Assembly (NCBI GenBank): GCA_945643635.1
Contig: CALZFC010000027.1
Location: forward strand, 3,724,501-3,788,500
From: Allodiplogaster sudhausi
Taxonomy: Eukaryota > Nematoda > Chromadorea > Rhabditida > Diplogasteridae
DNA length: 64,000 bases
Reading direction: 5' to 3'
Of the stretch, positions 49,895 to 62,178 are shown one piece after another. Under the pieces are notes generated by a model. It was given only the letters and a program-made list of their open reading frames with translations, was not told where the DNA came from and made no database searches. Made by a program: the position numbers and the translations under genes. How positions within the stretch are numbered: the first letter of the stretch is position 1; every line of letters begins with the position of its first letter.

Positions 49895-51708
49895 GTGTGT
49901 TCGATCGCGAAACGCATCGCTATGATCATCATCAAAACGGCTTCGAGCATACACTGAGGACGCTGACCAAAAAGCCATACGATACTCGCTTATCGTCTGC
50001 AGGCCTCGTCAACGCATTATTGCACAGCTGCTCAATATCGACGTTAATATGCTTTTTAAATATTTACTTTTCCCATCGATTTAGTGTTCAAAATTATATG
50101 TATAATTCCTTATAGGACCAAGACGTGAAGGTCACTATGATCTTCTTGAGAGTCTATAAGGACTTCATCGAAGAAATCGACTATGTGGACAACGGTCGTG
50201 TGGACATAACACCTCCCAGGTAAATACGTCATTTGTTGTGAAGCTTTTTGTACATTTCAATTCGAATAATAGTGCATGCAAAATGAAATACACAAAATGG
50301 GAATGAACGTGTGTATGTAGATTGCTTACCATTCATTCATTTTGTAGAGTCCTAGTCGGCCGTTGCAAAGTCTGCGAACTGAATCCGAATGCAACGACGA
50401 CACCCGATGCAGTGTACGATGAGATGTAAGAAAAGTAGCTTCTGATAATTGATGATTCAGACGACTTTTTGAATCAATTCTTCATTCAATGAACAACGAC
50501 GACTCTTTAGCGTTTTATTGTACTACCTTTTACTTTATAAAGAACAACACTCATTTGGCTATGCGAATCTTATTTGTATTTTCCCTTCTTATTCAGATTT
50601 CATATAGTATCCGAGTGGATTGGAGGTCAATTTCTAAAGAAGATTTACGATCTCGCGAAGGACTTGAACATTCCGCTGCCCTCTTCCGAATGCCGCACAG
50701 AGATTACTTTCACCGAACTGGTAGGTTTCTCATTCATAATGAGGCTCTTTTGGCTGTTTAAGTATTGCATGACAATTTGAAGAAAAAAAATGATGATTTT
50801 GAGGGTTTACGATTTGGTTTATTGGTATGTTGTCTTTTTAAGCAGAGCAGGCTTCGCAAACTCTACCCCAAATATTGTCTGGATAGCGATGCATACAAGC
50901 GGGCAGTGCTACAGCCAGCTATGGAAACCGTTGTGAAGGGAATGCGAAATAGATACGATGTACGTTAATGCTATCCTCCATTCGTGATAATTTTTTTCTT
51001 CTATTTAGATCCACTCATCAGGGCAGACAATCATGATGTTGGATCCCAAGAGCATACGCGGAATTCCGTGGAAGGGGCACTTTTTCGGGATGCGTAAGTT
51101 TAAGGCATTGTTTTCGCCTTTTTTCAATGCCTTTTCGAAAAATCTGCTTCCGTGTCTTAAGCTTGAATCCTTTACGAATTACTTAGATATGAATTTTATT
51201 TTTGAATGGAGAACAATATTTTCAGGCCTCCAAAACTATAACATCTCGTACGTAGTGTACCCCAGCAACCGAACGTGGAGAGTTCAGTGCATTCCACGGA
51301 GTGAGGAGGCCAGGAAAAACGACGGCAGGTATAAGATGCTCGAATACATGTTATTCTTACGCATTACAGTATATGTGATATCGCTTTGTAGCACGAAACA
51401 TATGTATATTTTGTAGATGTCTCCTGCCCGAGGCGTGGTGGGGCCGGAACAATGAAGATCTTTCGCGAATCGCTCGTATTGATGGATGCGTCTTCGTGAT
51501 GAACACTGGCTACATGGGCGGAAACAAGACGAGGAGCGGCGCGATTAAGATGGCAATTTCTCCGTTAGAATACAGCAAGCGACAGGAGCGGCCAAGTAGA
51601 GACCCTTTAACTAGCTCTGGTAACCTTGATATATCCCACAATAAGTTAAATTTAGGTAGTGTAATCTATTTAATCAAAAATAAAGATAAAAGATCCTCCA
51701 ACCTTTAA
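49895..51708 (+). pseudogene. myg1: MYG1-family copy C, 5'-truncated and frameshifted
   Basis: Begins with the DHH exon (49895 on: GVFDRETHRYDHHQNGF, then LSSAGLV). Exons 1-3, with the IGTHNG, FHADEA and DVGG metal-site segments, are missing upstream, where foldback elements sit instead. In exon 4 a net loss of about 16 bases after GLV, compared with copy A, shifts the frame. Later exons are well preserved: 50116-50220 (KVTMIFLRVYKDFIEEID), about 50348-50428, about 50597-50720, 50845-50959, 51009-51094, about 51225-51325 and 51417-51708 (LPEAWWGRNNEDLSR, GCVFVMNTGYMGGNKT). It is followed immediately by a TTAA element and then by the second copy of the single-pass microprotein. Cannot make an active enzyme. 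Confidence 0.8.
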
Positions 51709-51717
51709 TTACGTTAA

Positions 51718-51907
51718 AGGAGGGCGATCACCGAAAAATTATGTGATATTTCAAATTGCCGCTGCCCTTTGCACTCTCATTCGCGGGTGCTATTTTCACG
51801 AAGCGGGTTCGATCTTCGAAATAGCACGCGAGAATGAGAGTGAGGAATCACAGGGCAGACGCGGCAATTCGAACCTGCATTAAAAAATTTACGGTGATCG
51901 CCCTCAT
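51718..51907. mobile_element. TTAA inverted-repeat element (MITE), copy 1
   Basis: Flanked by TTAA (51714-51717 and 51908-51911). Termini AGGAGGGCGATCACCG and, reversed, ATGAGGGCGATCACCG; the interior also folds (CACTCTCATTCGCG pairs with CGCGAGAATGAGAGTG). It lies 9 bases behind the MYG1 C stop codon. Second copy at 58441-58623. Confidence 0.85.
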
Positions 51908-53005
51908 TTAAATATTTATCCTTATGGTTTTCAAAATATTAAATGAAGAAAATTTGATCAGCACTTTTGTAATATTATTACCTAAATATTTAAATTATTG
52001 TGGGAAAGATATATCAAGGTTAAAAAATACCCCATTTTAATATGTATGTATCCTCTATCCAAGTCGTAGTGTGGCATGAGCATTTTAATTTTAAACAAGT
52101 TCAAGAAACCTTTTCAACGTAAAATGTTTTATGCAGGCAGTATTTATGCATGGAATACTATTTGAGTAGTTTTTTTTGTGCTATCTCTCTTCCAAATGCT
52201 CCCTTCTTTGACCACAATATGATAATTTAATTCATAAATGCATTCTATTGCTGCATTAGTGGACTTGCCCAGAAGCAGCCCGATTATGTCAGCTCGAGGC
52301 AAAGATTTTAGATTTCCTCGATTTCACTTATTTGGACAATATAATTAGGATGAGATAAGATCTTACATTATCATTTTTTTTCAAGTTCGTATGTGTTTCC
52401 TTCAAGCACCCAATAAACGTAAATGAGCCATTTAGCACTAAATATTCTGATGTGGAAAATGCATGGAGTAAAAAAAACCAAACTGACATATGTGTCTAAA
52501 ATACACAATTGGAATTATACATGACAACTTGGAAAACATGGTATGTATGTACAGTGGCAATGAATATAAGCAAGTTTATCATTAATGATCTGAATTTACT
52601 GAACAGGAAAATGGTTAAGTTGAATATGAATATCATATTCAAGCGTATATTCACAATGTCTATAAGACCAGTTCCTTCTAAGTCTCCGAGGCTAATTTTA
52701 TCCCTTTCCTACTAATAATTACATATTGGAAATGCAACTAGAATACATTTCATGGACAGGAAGTGTTCCCCGTTCCCTAATGAAGGGGTTTCGAATGCAC
52801 TTGGTGCAAAAAGGCGCGAACAAGACCGCCAGTACTCTCTTCTCTATTTCTCTGCGTCGTGTAGAGCAAGAAGTTGGAAAGGAAGCGACTGGTATAAGAT
52901 CAACATTTATACACTTAATGCTGTCGGCCTACTTCTGAAAGACCATATATTTCGTTTCATGAACGCGCAGTCTTCGCTGTCTCTCTATCCAACTTGCAGT
53001 GTGGC
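51908..53005. other. Region between MYG1 C and microprotein copy 2
   Basis: No gene. From about 52440 it is collinear with 25640-26160, and it continues across the uninterrupted site (about 52946) that corresponds to the transposon insertion at 26161. Confidence 0.6.
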
Positions 53006-53407
53006 ATGAACGAACCCTCTCAGACGCTCACTCTTCTCAAATCGATAGAGGGTTCTCGTTCGTCTGCGGTAACTTTAATTGTCTTCTCAAAGCCAATGTT
53101 AAAGAGACTTTGTCGAACACATGAATTGTTGTAGGCCAGGGTCGAGCATGCTTTTGATTCTATTCATTTTCTGATTCTTCTCGGCCTCGCGTCTATTTGG
53201 ATGTTCATCCTTTTCTGTATCTGCCGCTCTGATACAAACGTATTTCAACCTTTTTTTTACACTTAATTATCATGTAGTATGTACGTATATATTTGAAATA
53301 GACGATATTCTTCATATTGACATATATTTCAGGAGGCTGCTCGGCCATACGCTTCAAGGCGTTTTGATGTAGTGACGACAGCGCAAAGAAACATTGCTCG
53401 TAATTAA
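53006..53407 (+). CDS. Single-pass membrane microprotein, copy 2
   Basis: Exons 53006-53068, 53135-53239 and 53333-53407, phase 0 throughout, 80 aa. N-terminus MNEPSQTLTLLKSIEGSR, helix HFLILLGLASIWMFILFCIC, tail RSDTN then ARPYASRRFDVVTTA, ending NIARN. Relative to copy 1 it has lost two codons in exon 1 and gained one in exon 3, with all splice sites kept; the exon 2 membrane helix and the ARP...SRRF motif are most conserved. Unlike copy 1, its promoter is not interrupted by a transposon. Function unknown. Confidence 0.78.
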
Positions 53408-56400
53408 AGTTGCAGACTTAATTTGTTCTTTATAATTGTATGTACAGTACCGCCAAAAAGTCTATCAACTTTTGGTTTTTCATTCATATTTTCCTTCAAA
53501 GGTTATGAAAGTTGATGAAATTTTCAGGGTTGCTTCTCCACACCGTCGGATCGTTAGTAATACAATATTGGTTTCATTGATCCACAATAGAGCGAGAAAA
53601 AAAATCAATAACTCGAATCACCCGAGTTGCACATTTAGGCGTTCTGGACAAAATGGGTTATTTCTTCGTTATTCGGGTAGCTTTTAATATATAAATGGTT
53701 TAGCTCTATTGCATAACCTATCTGCGATAACTTTTTGACCTAATCGATATTTCATCAAATGTTTGTATATGCTGCTTTCTTCCTGGTCGTGATCCATGTA
53801 CTCGGCCTGAGATGCAGAAAGTTCAGGAGGATAAACTTAAACATTTGCTACCATCAGTACGGCAATAATGATACCCATATATTCAGAGGTGATAATTGAA
53901 CTAATTCAGATGGTTACTTAAGCAGTGAATATTAGATTCTAACTATTTGTGCACACTTTGACCACTGCGGTCAACTCTGGTCTGCAGACGAGACTTACGT
54001 AAAGTGATGCTATGCGGGAGTCCGCTTGTCAAAAACGAGTTTATATATCTCTACTGATATCTAATAGTCTTTTACGTATATAGAAGCCCTAATTCAACGC
54101 TGGCTTCATGAGACCATAAGATACATTAGTTCATTTGAACGTACACTTGCATTGAGTTGTGCAGTGAATTGACAGAAGTCTGTTATAGATCAATTACAAC
54201 ATTAAATTGACAAATTGGTATATAGGCTGTTGCAGAATACTCTGCTCTACAGATTCAAGTGATTCTTGCTTTATCTAAAAAAAAATTCGGATTTATTTTC
54301 CTGCATTTTAATATAAACAACTACTCTACGCCAGGTGACACTTTCAATTGATCGACTGTTACTTGAGGCCACATGAAGCCAGTGATTACATAAGGCTGCA
54401 GATTATAGAAAAGCCTAATAGGTATCATTAGAGAAAGGCAAAACCCATTTCGAAACACGGACCCAGCACTGCAGCATTTTATGTACGTCGGGGCTGCAGA
54501 CCAAAGTTGACCGCAGTGATCAAAGAGTGCACAAATAGTTATAATCTTATATTCACTGCTCAAGTAACCATCTGAATTTGTTCAATTATCACCTTTGAAT
54601 ATATGGGCATCATTATTGCCATAGGGATGGCAGCAAATGTTTAATTTTATCCTCCTGAACTTTCTGCATCTCAGGCCGAGTACATGGATCGCGAACAGGA
54701 AGCGGGCAGCATGTACAAACATTTGATGAAATATCGATTAGATCAAAAGGTTGTCGCAGATATGTTTTGCAATAGAGCTAAACCATTTAACCAATAAAAG
54801 CTACCCGAATATCGAAGAAATAACCCATTTTGTCCAGAAAGCCTAAATGTGCAACTCGGGTTATTCGTGTTATTGATTTTTTTCTCTCTCTATTGTTTAT
54901 CATTTAAACCAATATTGTACTATTAACGATCTGACGGTATGGAGAAGCAACCCTAAAAATTTAATCAACTTTCATAAAGATTGAAGGAAAATATGAATGA
55001 AAAACCAAAAGTTGATAGACTTTTTGGCGGTACTTAAATGTCTTGCTTTCTTAACATCCAAATGAACCTTTCAAGTTTCCTAGCATTTCTCTCATTATGT
55101 CTGAAGTGCTTCAGGCACATTCTTATGCTATTCTCGAATGTAAAGCGGAAAAACACAGAGAAAACCTAATTACAAAAGGTGGTAACAATTTCGACACGAC
55201 TCTGTCTGTAGTTCAACGTAGCCATATTTAGCCGGCAGCCTTTATTTTCTGGGGCGGGGCGAGTGAAGGGGGGATTTGGAAGGGAGGAGAATTACTTTTG
55301 TCCTCCGAGGGAAGGGCAGGGGAAGGTCGCATGATCTCCTCTACTCGCTTAGGCTTCCTTTGCCTCGAAATGTTATCTCCTGCGTTTCTTCGAGAAGGAA
55401 AGTGCATACCTGACAATCAACTAATCGGTTGTATCGCGACCAATTCTTGCAGCTCGTAATCAGCAAATAATCACATATTTAGTTGCTAAAAGTATTTGTT
55501 AGTATTTTGCTTGCTATGAAGATGAGTTGATCCATTCTATCACTGATTTTGAGAAGACAAACAGGACAACATTGATCAGACCATGTTTCCCCCGCCACTT
55601 TTTTCAGCTTGCAAAGAAATGATCATGTCAAGGGATGATTAATGAAGTCGGAAGATTGAGAAACATCGATATGAGAAGAGAACACTGAACGACTAAAATA
55701 TAGGAATTGTCATTAGAGAGTAAGAGAGATCGAGAGAGAGCGAGAGAGTACGAGAAGGCGAAAGAGAGAAGGAATACAGCGAAAAAATGTAAATAAAAAA
55801 GGAAAAGAGGAGTCGAAGTAAATGGAAGGAATTTGCACAAGCAATCTCATGCAAGCTTGTCAGCTTCATTCGTACTTCCACTTAGTTTTCGTTTCATAAT
55901 CTTTCTAATAACCTTCTAATGTTGTAAGAAAAGTGCATAGAATGAAATAACATTGATTATTACTTTATATTAGACAACGGATCCTGCATGGTAATTTTAT
56001 AGGACTATATTTTTCATGATAATATGTATATACTTAAAATTTTGCATATTTTATCTCCCTTACATTAGCAATAGAGTATCTTTGTTATTCATATATATAT
56101 ATATATTTTTTTTAATCAAACGTTACTGTTCGCTGCACGGAAGGAATATGACTTGTATGACGCTTTTTATGCCCTAACAAAAGGCAAAAAGTTCACATGA
56201 ACTGGGTGCATTTCTACTTTACGCCTTTCTCTGATGCACGCGATCTCTTGGGCACAAAGAACATCGCGCCATTTTGGCCACGTTACTCACCTTTCATTAA
56301 ACGTGCCATTTCGCGTAGTTCATTTCTTATAGTTCATTTCTTGTAGTCCATTTCATTTCGCGGACTATTGAGCTCATTAATTGACAATGAGTAAAAATTG

Positions 56401-56486
56401 AGAAAGCTGCTAATAAAACGAACTCGGGTATGTAGCCGGTTGTTTGGAAGAGAGAAAGCTTTGTTTTTTCCCCATAAAGTTGGGGA
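53408..56486. other. Non-coding stretch with 1.6-kb foldback element
   Basis: Holds the foldback element 53445-55034 and the beginning of segmental duplication copy 2 (55143 onward). No gene recognised. Confidence 0.6.
53445..55034. mobile_element. 1.6-kb foldback element with mariner-like ends, flanked by TA
   Basis: Left end CAGTACCGCCAAAAAGTCTA; right end, reversed, AGTACCGCCAAAAAGTCTAT; each is flanked by TA (53443-53444 and 55035-55036), as in Tc1/mariner insertions. Arms of several hundred bases mirror around about 54240, for example GTGCACACTTTGACCACTGC near 53950 against GCAGTGATCAAAGAGTGCAC near 54515. Arms differ by many substitutions and small indels, so it is older than the 48.2-kb palindrome. 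No transposase reading frame survives. Confidence 0.75.
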
Positions 56487-57344
56487 ATGCCGTCGTCGCT
56501 GCCGATATTTCTGAAGGCGAGCGTATGCATCGCATCGATTCTGCTTGCCGCCACTGCTATCTGGCAGGTTAGAGATGAAGAAGGCACTTCTTATTGTACA
56601 AGTCGATTAGTCAATCAATAATTGAATAATGAATGGCAGGTTTGAGAAGGCTTTTCTTGTTGGTGAAGCTGGTTAATTAAGTAATCGATATAATTGAAAA
56701 AATTACATACTATGATGATACCTGAATCAAAGTCAGATTTCATTTCATTTCGCCGACTGCGACCGCTGGTTCGAGGTGGTGCTGGGGTCGTACATGCTGA
56801 TAGGCGAGTTAATGCATCGCAGCCTAACGCTGCTCGGATACGCCAGCGGGCAGGTCGGTATGAAAACATTTCCGTATTTCTGTTTCCTAACTTCCTGAAA
56901 TAGGAAATAGGCAAGGTGGTCCGTGTAATATTTCCCAAAAAAATGATTCCATTTTAAACGTTTGACCTCCACTTGCCTGCTCTGTTATCTTTTACTGGCA
57001 AGTGCAGGGCGTTCGAGCTCCCCTTAAACACCCATTTCTTCTTAATCTCTCTCTACCTTCTTCTCCCCCCCCTCCTTTCTTTCTACCTCCCTCACTCTTT
57101 ATTCTCCATTTATCAGTCACGCTCGCATTCATACAAAGAATGTTTGGCCTTTCAAATGCATTTCAGTGGCATTTGACACTTGACTTGTAAGATAAGATTT
57201 GGGTATTATAAAAAATTAATAAAATGGAGCCAAACTTGCATCAGGGAATGTGGCGAAACAAACTATTTATGTAGTTATTGTTAGGCAATGCTAGCCCGTG
57301 CGACAACTCAGATCCGCACTGGCCGCGATGCAAGGAGAGGATGA
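56487..57344 (+). CDS. Two-helix membrane microprotein, copy 2
   Basis: Exons 56487-56567, 56737-56853 and 57285-57344, same lengths and phases as copy 1, 85 aa. N-terminal helix FLKASVCIASILLAATAIW, second hydrophobic stretch VVLGSYMLIGELMHRSLTLL, tail ARATTQIRTGRDARRG. Introns have drifted more than exons. Function unknown. Confidence 0.7.
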
Positions 57345-58272
57345 AATTCAGTTGTATAAAGATGTCAAAACTTTCATATTTATTCATATGAATATTCTTA
57401 ATATAATATTAGCCATATTCATAAGACAAATGTATTTTAATGCCTTGCTATTCCACGTATTACATCTAATGAATTTGGAATTTCACTAGAAAATGTCGAT
57501 AAAAATTTAAATCTCTGCATACTACTTTTTTCTCTTTCATCAGAAAAACTCTGCTCGATTTCCGCATTGTGTCATGCCTTTTGTTCTTTTGATAGCTTCT
57601 GAATGCTAATTGCCTGTATAAACTTCTTATGCTTGCAACCATGCTTACACGAATAAAATAGTATTTTGGATGCGAGCTAACCTTCTCGTGCTTGAATAAA
57701 TAAAACTGTCAGTTTCGGGGGAAGGGGCTGAGGGATAAAAGTATATATGTGTAATTCACGGTTGCTCAAAAGAATAAGAATGAGTTTAAAAGATTAGACT
57801 TTGATGCAGGTGTGGCCGCGAGACTACCCAAACAAGTGATCATTCTTCTTTTCCTTCTCAAAAGCGATTGCTACCATGAATATGATGTTCTTCATGATGA
57901 GTAGTAAGCAGAATGTCGACAACATACACAGTTTGCCATGCTCGATTGATTCCCTGTTTTCTGATTTTTCATAATTGCTTGTCTTCTACTCTGTTGTGAT
58001 TCAAGGCATGTGTTCCAATGGGGTAAAATAGTTAGTCAGATGCTTTATTCGTATCGGTGAAGAACGTTCCACCAGCGACTCACTGAATATAAAGGAGCAT
58101 GAATAAACTGCGCAATTTTGCTATAAAAAGGAAGAGTAATAGAGAAAACACCAGACATTTTAGCTCTTATTTTGCGATTGGAAAAAAACGATTTCCCCAA
58201 TAAAATGCAAGAATGCGTGTATCATGTCTGAATGTCTAATATATAAACAATCTGTGAATAAGCAGCTTCTCC
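57345..58272. other. Intergenic, counterpart of 34342-35241
   Basis: AT-rich; no gene. Collinear with copy 1, with numerous substitutions and small indels. Confidence 0.6.
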
Positions 58273-61074
58273 TCATACAATGGCGCGGTACGTGAAGTCG
58301 GCGCGCGTTTCTTGGTACTGGCCGAAGAGGCGGACGACCTTGCGATTCGTCTCGGAAACGTACGTCTTCGTGTTGTAGTTTACGCAGACGCTAGGGTAGC
58401 CAACAAGTTAATTAGTTTACAAATTGATTAGCACAATTAAAGAAGGGCGATCACAGAAAAATATTTAATGGAGGTTCGAATTTCCGCGTGTGCCCTGTGA
58501 TTCCTCACTCTCATTCTCGCATGCTATTTCCCAGGTCGCAAAAACCCGCTGCGTGAAAATAGCACGCGAGTGTGAGAGTGAGAAATTTGAAATATCACAT
58601 AATTTTTCGGCGATCACCCTCCTTTAATTAGTAAGATCTGACTGCGGTCCGGAGATGCGCGAGTTGGCCTTGGTGTTGACTTCGAGCCCGCCAAAGATGC
58701 ACGCGTTGTCCGCGTCGCCCGTGAACATGTATGTGATCTTGACCTCTACGCGCTTGCCGACGGGTGCCTGAGAAGGAGTTGGGGCTCGGAATCCACTGAT
58801 GGCACATGTCGTTGGACCCATTCTCAAGACCTCTCGCCATCGCAGACGGTTGTCTTACAGTAATGACATATGGCTTGACGGTAAAGATGCCACGATTGCC
58901 GTCGCCCTGGCGGCCTACGGTGGCTACCTCGGAGGCACCAGAAGAGGACGCCGTGAGGACGGTGGAGCCGGCCGGCTAACAAGATTACGGTAGATGTCGT
59001 CGTTTGATTTTTACATATATTGAATTTTTTGAAGATTATTTCTGCAGTTTTTATTTATTTATTAAGACTGTAGCTTTGCCTTGAACAGTATCCTTACGTT
59101 CTCGTTGCAGGTGGCGCCGCCCCAGGCGACTGGCAGTCGTTGACGTCGGGAACGCCGTTATTGGCGCAACGAGTCGAAGAGCTCGCACATTTGGCTGAAA
59201 GATACTCTATTCTTTACTAGCTTTTTGTCTTTCTTTTTCTATCTTCTCTTCTCTTTTAGTTTTTGTATCCTTGTCCATGCTCAATTTCTGTGCATAAGAT
59301 GTCACTTATGCCATCTCTAAACGAACCGTCACACTTGTACATCTTGTTGACCATCATGATGTCGTAGAAAGAGAGCTCAAAGTTGCCCATGCTCTCCTTG
59401 TAGTCGGCAAACTCGCTGCTACGCACAGTGATTGCAGGACGCGTTTTGTCGATGGTCATTCTTGAGAGAAGATTCAAGTGTTGATAAATAAATGTTTTAT
59501 TGATAATACAGAGAAATGTTGCGCTTTCTCACTTCGTCACGTCCTTTTTTATAGGCAACAAATCTTCTTCTCAATGACTGCGCTAATTGTAAGAAACAGA
59601 ATGTGGCCGTACCCGTTCGGAGTGGTCGGGTAGTGCATGATGGACATGATGTCGTAGGGGACGAGCTGCTGCAACGATGAGATCACGGCAAAGTTAAGGT
59701 CATATTGCGAGCTCTGTGAGGGAGTTTCGAAATGAAGGTCATCTCAGAGAGACCGAGTGTTGCAACCGTTCATGGGGAGGGGGGGGGGGGTTGGGGAGAA
59801 ATGCGGGAAATAAAAGGAAAGAATAAATGTGCTGACGTGGATGTTGCTCCGGTCGACCGTGACGTACTGCTCCCTGTCCACTCTAGTCACCCTGTGCTGG
59901 AGGCCGATCGTGTGGCCGAGCTCGTGCGCCGTCGTCTTGTCCTAGGGATTTTGAAATTTTGACATTTTAATTTTCCCGCGTCTTCTTTGAAAGGATGTTC
60001 ATAACTTATTAATAGTTTAAAAAAAAAAAAAGTCAAAAAGTCTCATACCGACATGCAGCCACCACCGAGACTGATAGTCTGCACCTCACTTCCCTCGCGG
60101 CCGACACTCGACTGGCCGTTGACAACCTTGACGCTGATTAAAAAAAAACTTTTTTTTCTTCACTTTTCTTCTTTTAATTTCACTATTAAAAAAAGAATAT
60201 TAGCAATTTTTACATTATAAGACCAGCAACACATTCTTAACTTCGCGCCTTACACAAGGGCGAGCGAACATGTGATTAAGAGATATGTATTTATGTACGA
60301 AGGCACAATAGTCAGGAAAATCGCAATGGATTTCGGTTATGTTTCGTCCTCCTTTAAAATTAATTTAATTAAAAAAAAAATTAAAATAGCAAGAACAAAG
60401 AATAGAGAAACCGCATGCGAGTCGTCGTGTCGTCCTGGCGGAAGCGGACGCACGTCTTCTTCTCCCAAATCTTCAGGCCGCGAATGACGTGCGGCTTCTG
60501 GCTCTAGGCTACAGAGAGGTTTGTGTTTGTTCATTAGGAAGATTACGAGAGAAATAAGAAAAGAGGATCAAATTTAATTATATTTTATTATAATTATCAT
60601 ATAATAATTAAAGATCGAAAGTTAAAAGTAAAGACGCACGGTATCCGGGTGCGAAAAAGATTGGAATGATGCCGTTGGGCCACGCACGTTTCACCATTGC
60701 CTGGCGAGCAAAGCGACCGGTCGGACCGCTGCTGAAAGAAGGCGATTTCACAATATCGCCAGTTATTTTGGTTTAAAAAAAAATATATACATATAATATC
60801 TATACATATATTTAACACAAATTAAAAGCACCTTTCGATAATGTCGCCAACGCCATAAGCGGTGGCATTTCCGTCGATCTGGCTGCTGACCAGCGAAGTG
60901 GCGCAAAGTGCAAGGGCAGCAAGGGCTGCAAGTTATGGGCCTTTTATCAGGCCAGCAGGCTTCTGACTAATTTTAAGAAGAAGAAAAACTAAGCCTCAAA
61001 GAATTCGGAAATAGCAAGACAAGTCTAAATCATGGAAAATATATTTAAAAAAAGGCAATACCAATCATCGACAT
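58273..61074 (-). pseudogene. Astacin copy 2, disrupted in EGF and CUB regions
   Basis: Same exon order as 35242-37946. The signal exon, pro-region and catalytic exons still read (zinc site HELGHTIGL, Met-turn SIMHY). Lesions relative to copy 1: a 9-base in-frame loss near 60115 that removes AYC from the VNGAYCQSSVGR stretch; a 16-base loss near 59130 that shifts the frame inside the EGF module after PDVNDC; a 2-base loss near 58771 that shifts the CUB exon; and a TTAA element at 58441-58623 next to the CUB exon, whose 5' splice site is altered (GTTAAT lost). A truncated secreted protease ending in the EGF module could still be made, so loss of activity is not certain. Loss of a Cys in the catalytic domain makes misfolding likely. 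Confidence 0.78.
58441..58623. mobile_element. TTAA inverted-repeat element (MITE), copy 2, with known empty site
   Basis: Flanked by TTAA (58437-58440 and 58624-58627). Termini AGAAGGGCGATCAC and, reversed, AGGAGGGTGATCGCC; the interior matches the element at 51718-51907 (CACTCTCATTCTCGC word), in the reverse orientation. The corresponding site of copy 1 (about 35396-35402, CACAATTAACTAG) has a single TTAA and no insert. Confidence 0.9.
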
Positions 61075-62178
61075 GGCTGCTTTTCGCCGAACCAACGAAG
61101 TGGCGGGGCGAATGTGAAGTGATGTTCCATTTCGGCTGCCGGGCCTTTTATATGTGGCTCTTCCACCCTCAAGAATGCCTGTGCAATCGTATGTACATGA
61201 GGATCCATGCATCCGAATTTGATGTAGCTGTTTTTTTGCCGCGCTTTCCTTGAACGGATAATGCTGCTGCTCGCTGCTCACTGCTGTAGGCCCCTCTGCT
61301 TCCTTTCATGGCGCCTGTTCAAATAGCAGAGCGCCATGTGCTGTGTGTCACATGCAACATGAATCTGTTTAGAGATATCGGTCATCCTCGAAATTAAGCC
61401 TTTTTTCGTAGTCGGATTATAATAACCACCAAAAATATACATAGTTATCGCTAATTCTCACTCGGATGAATGAATCACACCCTCCATTATTATTTCCCTA
61501 ACAATTAGTATCGCCCGGCTCGATGACCTTTCGACAACTGGACAATCAACGGACTTTTCCAGGAATGAAACGACGATTAGTATGCTCTCGCCTCCTTTGT
61601 CGTCTCGACCGCCCGTTTGCAAACTCTCCATTCTCTCCGCTTATGTGAGCTTCTACTCTTTGCCAAATTTTTCCTCTCCCTCTCACCTCTATTTTGCTCG
61701 ACTCTTTCTTTCTACTTTCCTCGCTACATACCTTCCCGTTCCAACACTCTTGTTCACGTTGGCAATTGATTAATTTTTCATCTCTTTGCTTTCAGGAATA
61801 TTTCACGAATTTTAATAGAAAGTAGAGAGGAACTAAATGAAAGGCCCATGCATATGTTATTAAATGCCTTTCTTTCTTCTGTCTACATACCTTATATGCC
61901 AAAAGAAGACCGAAACGTAGCCTTATTTTCAGTTGTTGAATCATCAATTTTGGTGTTACTTTGCATCAAACGAAAAGGAGCGATTAGAACGCATCGAAAA
62001 GTGAAAATAATCTCATTCTAGATTGAGCCATTCGTATTCTTTTTAATGATTCACATTTTCTTGGTTGAGACTAAAGCTATAGAGAATCCGTATTCTCAAT
62101 CGATAACGGCAATCACATAGAGTCATTTGTGGAAGCCTTGTTAACTTCTGTTACTATATTCTCCTTGAAAAAAAACTT
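61075..62178. other. Intergenic, counterpart of 37947-39051
   Basis: Nearly identical to copy 1 across about 1.1 kb with no gene. The evenness of the match suggests recent duplication or gene conversion rather than coding constraint. Confidence 0.6.
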
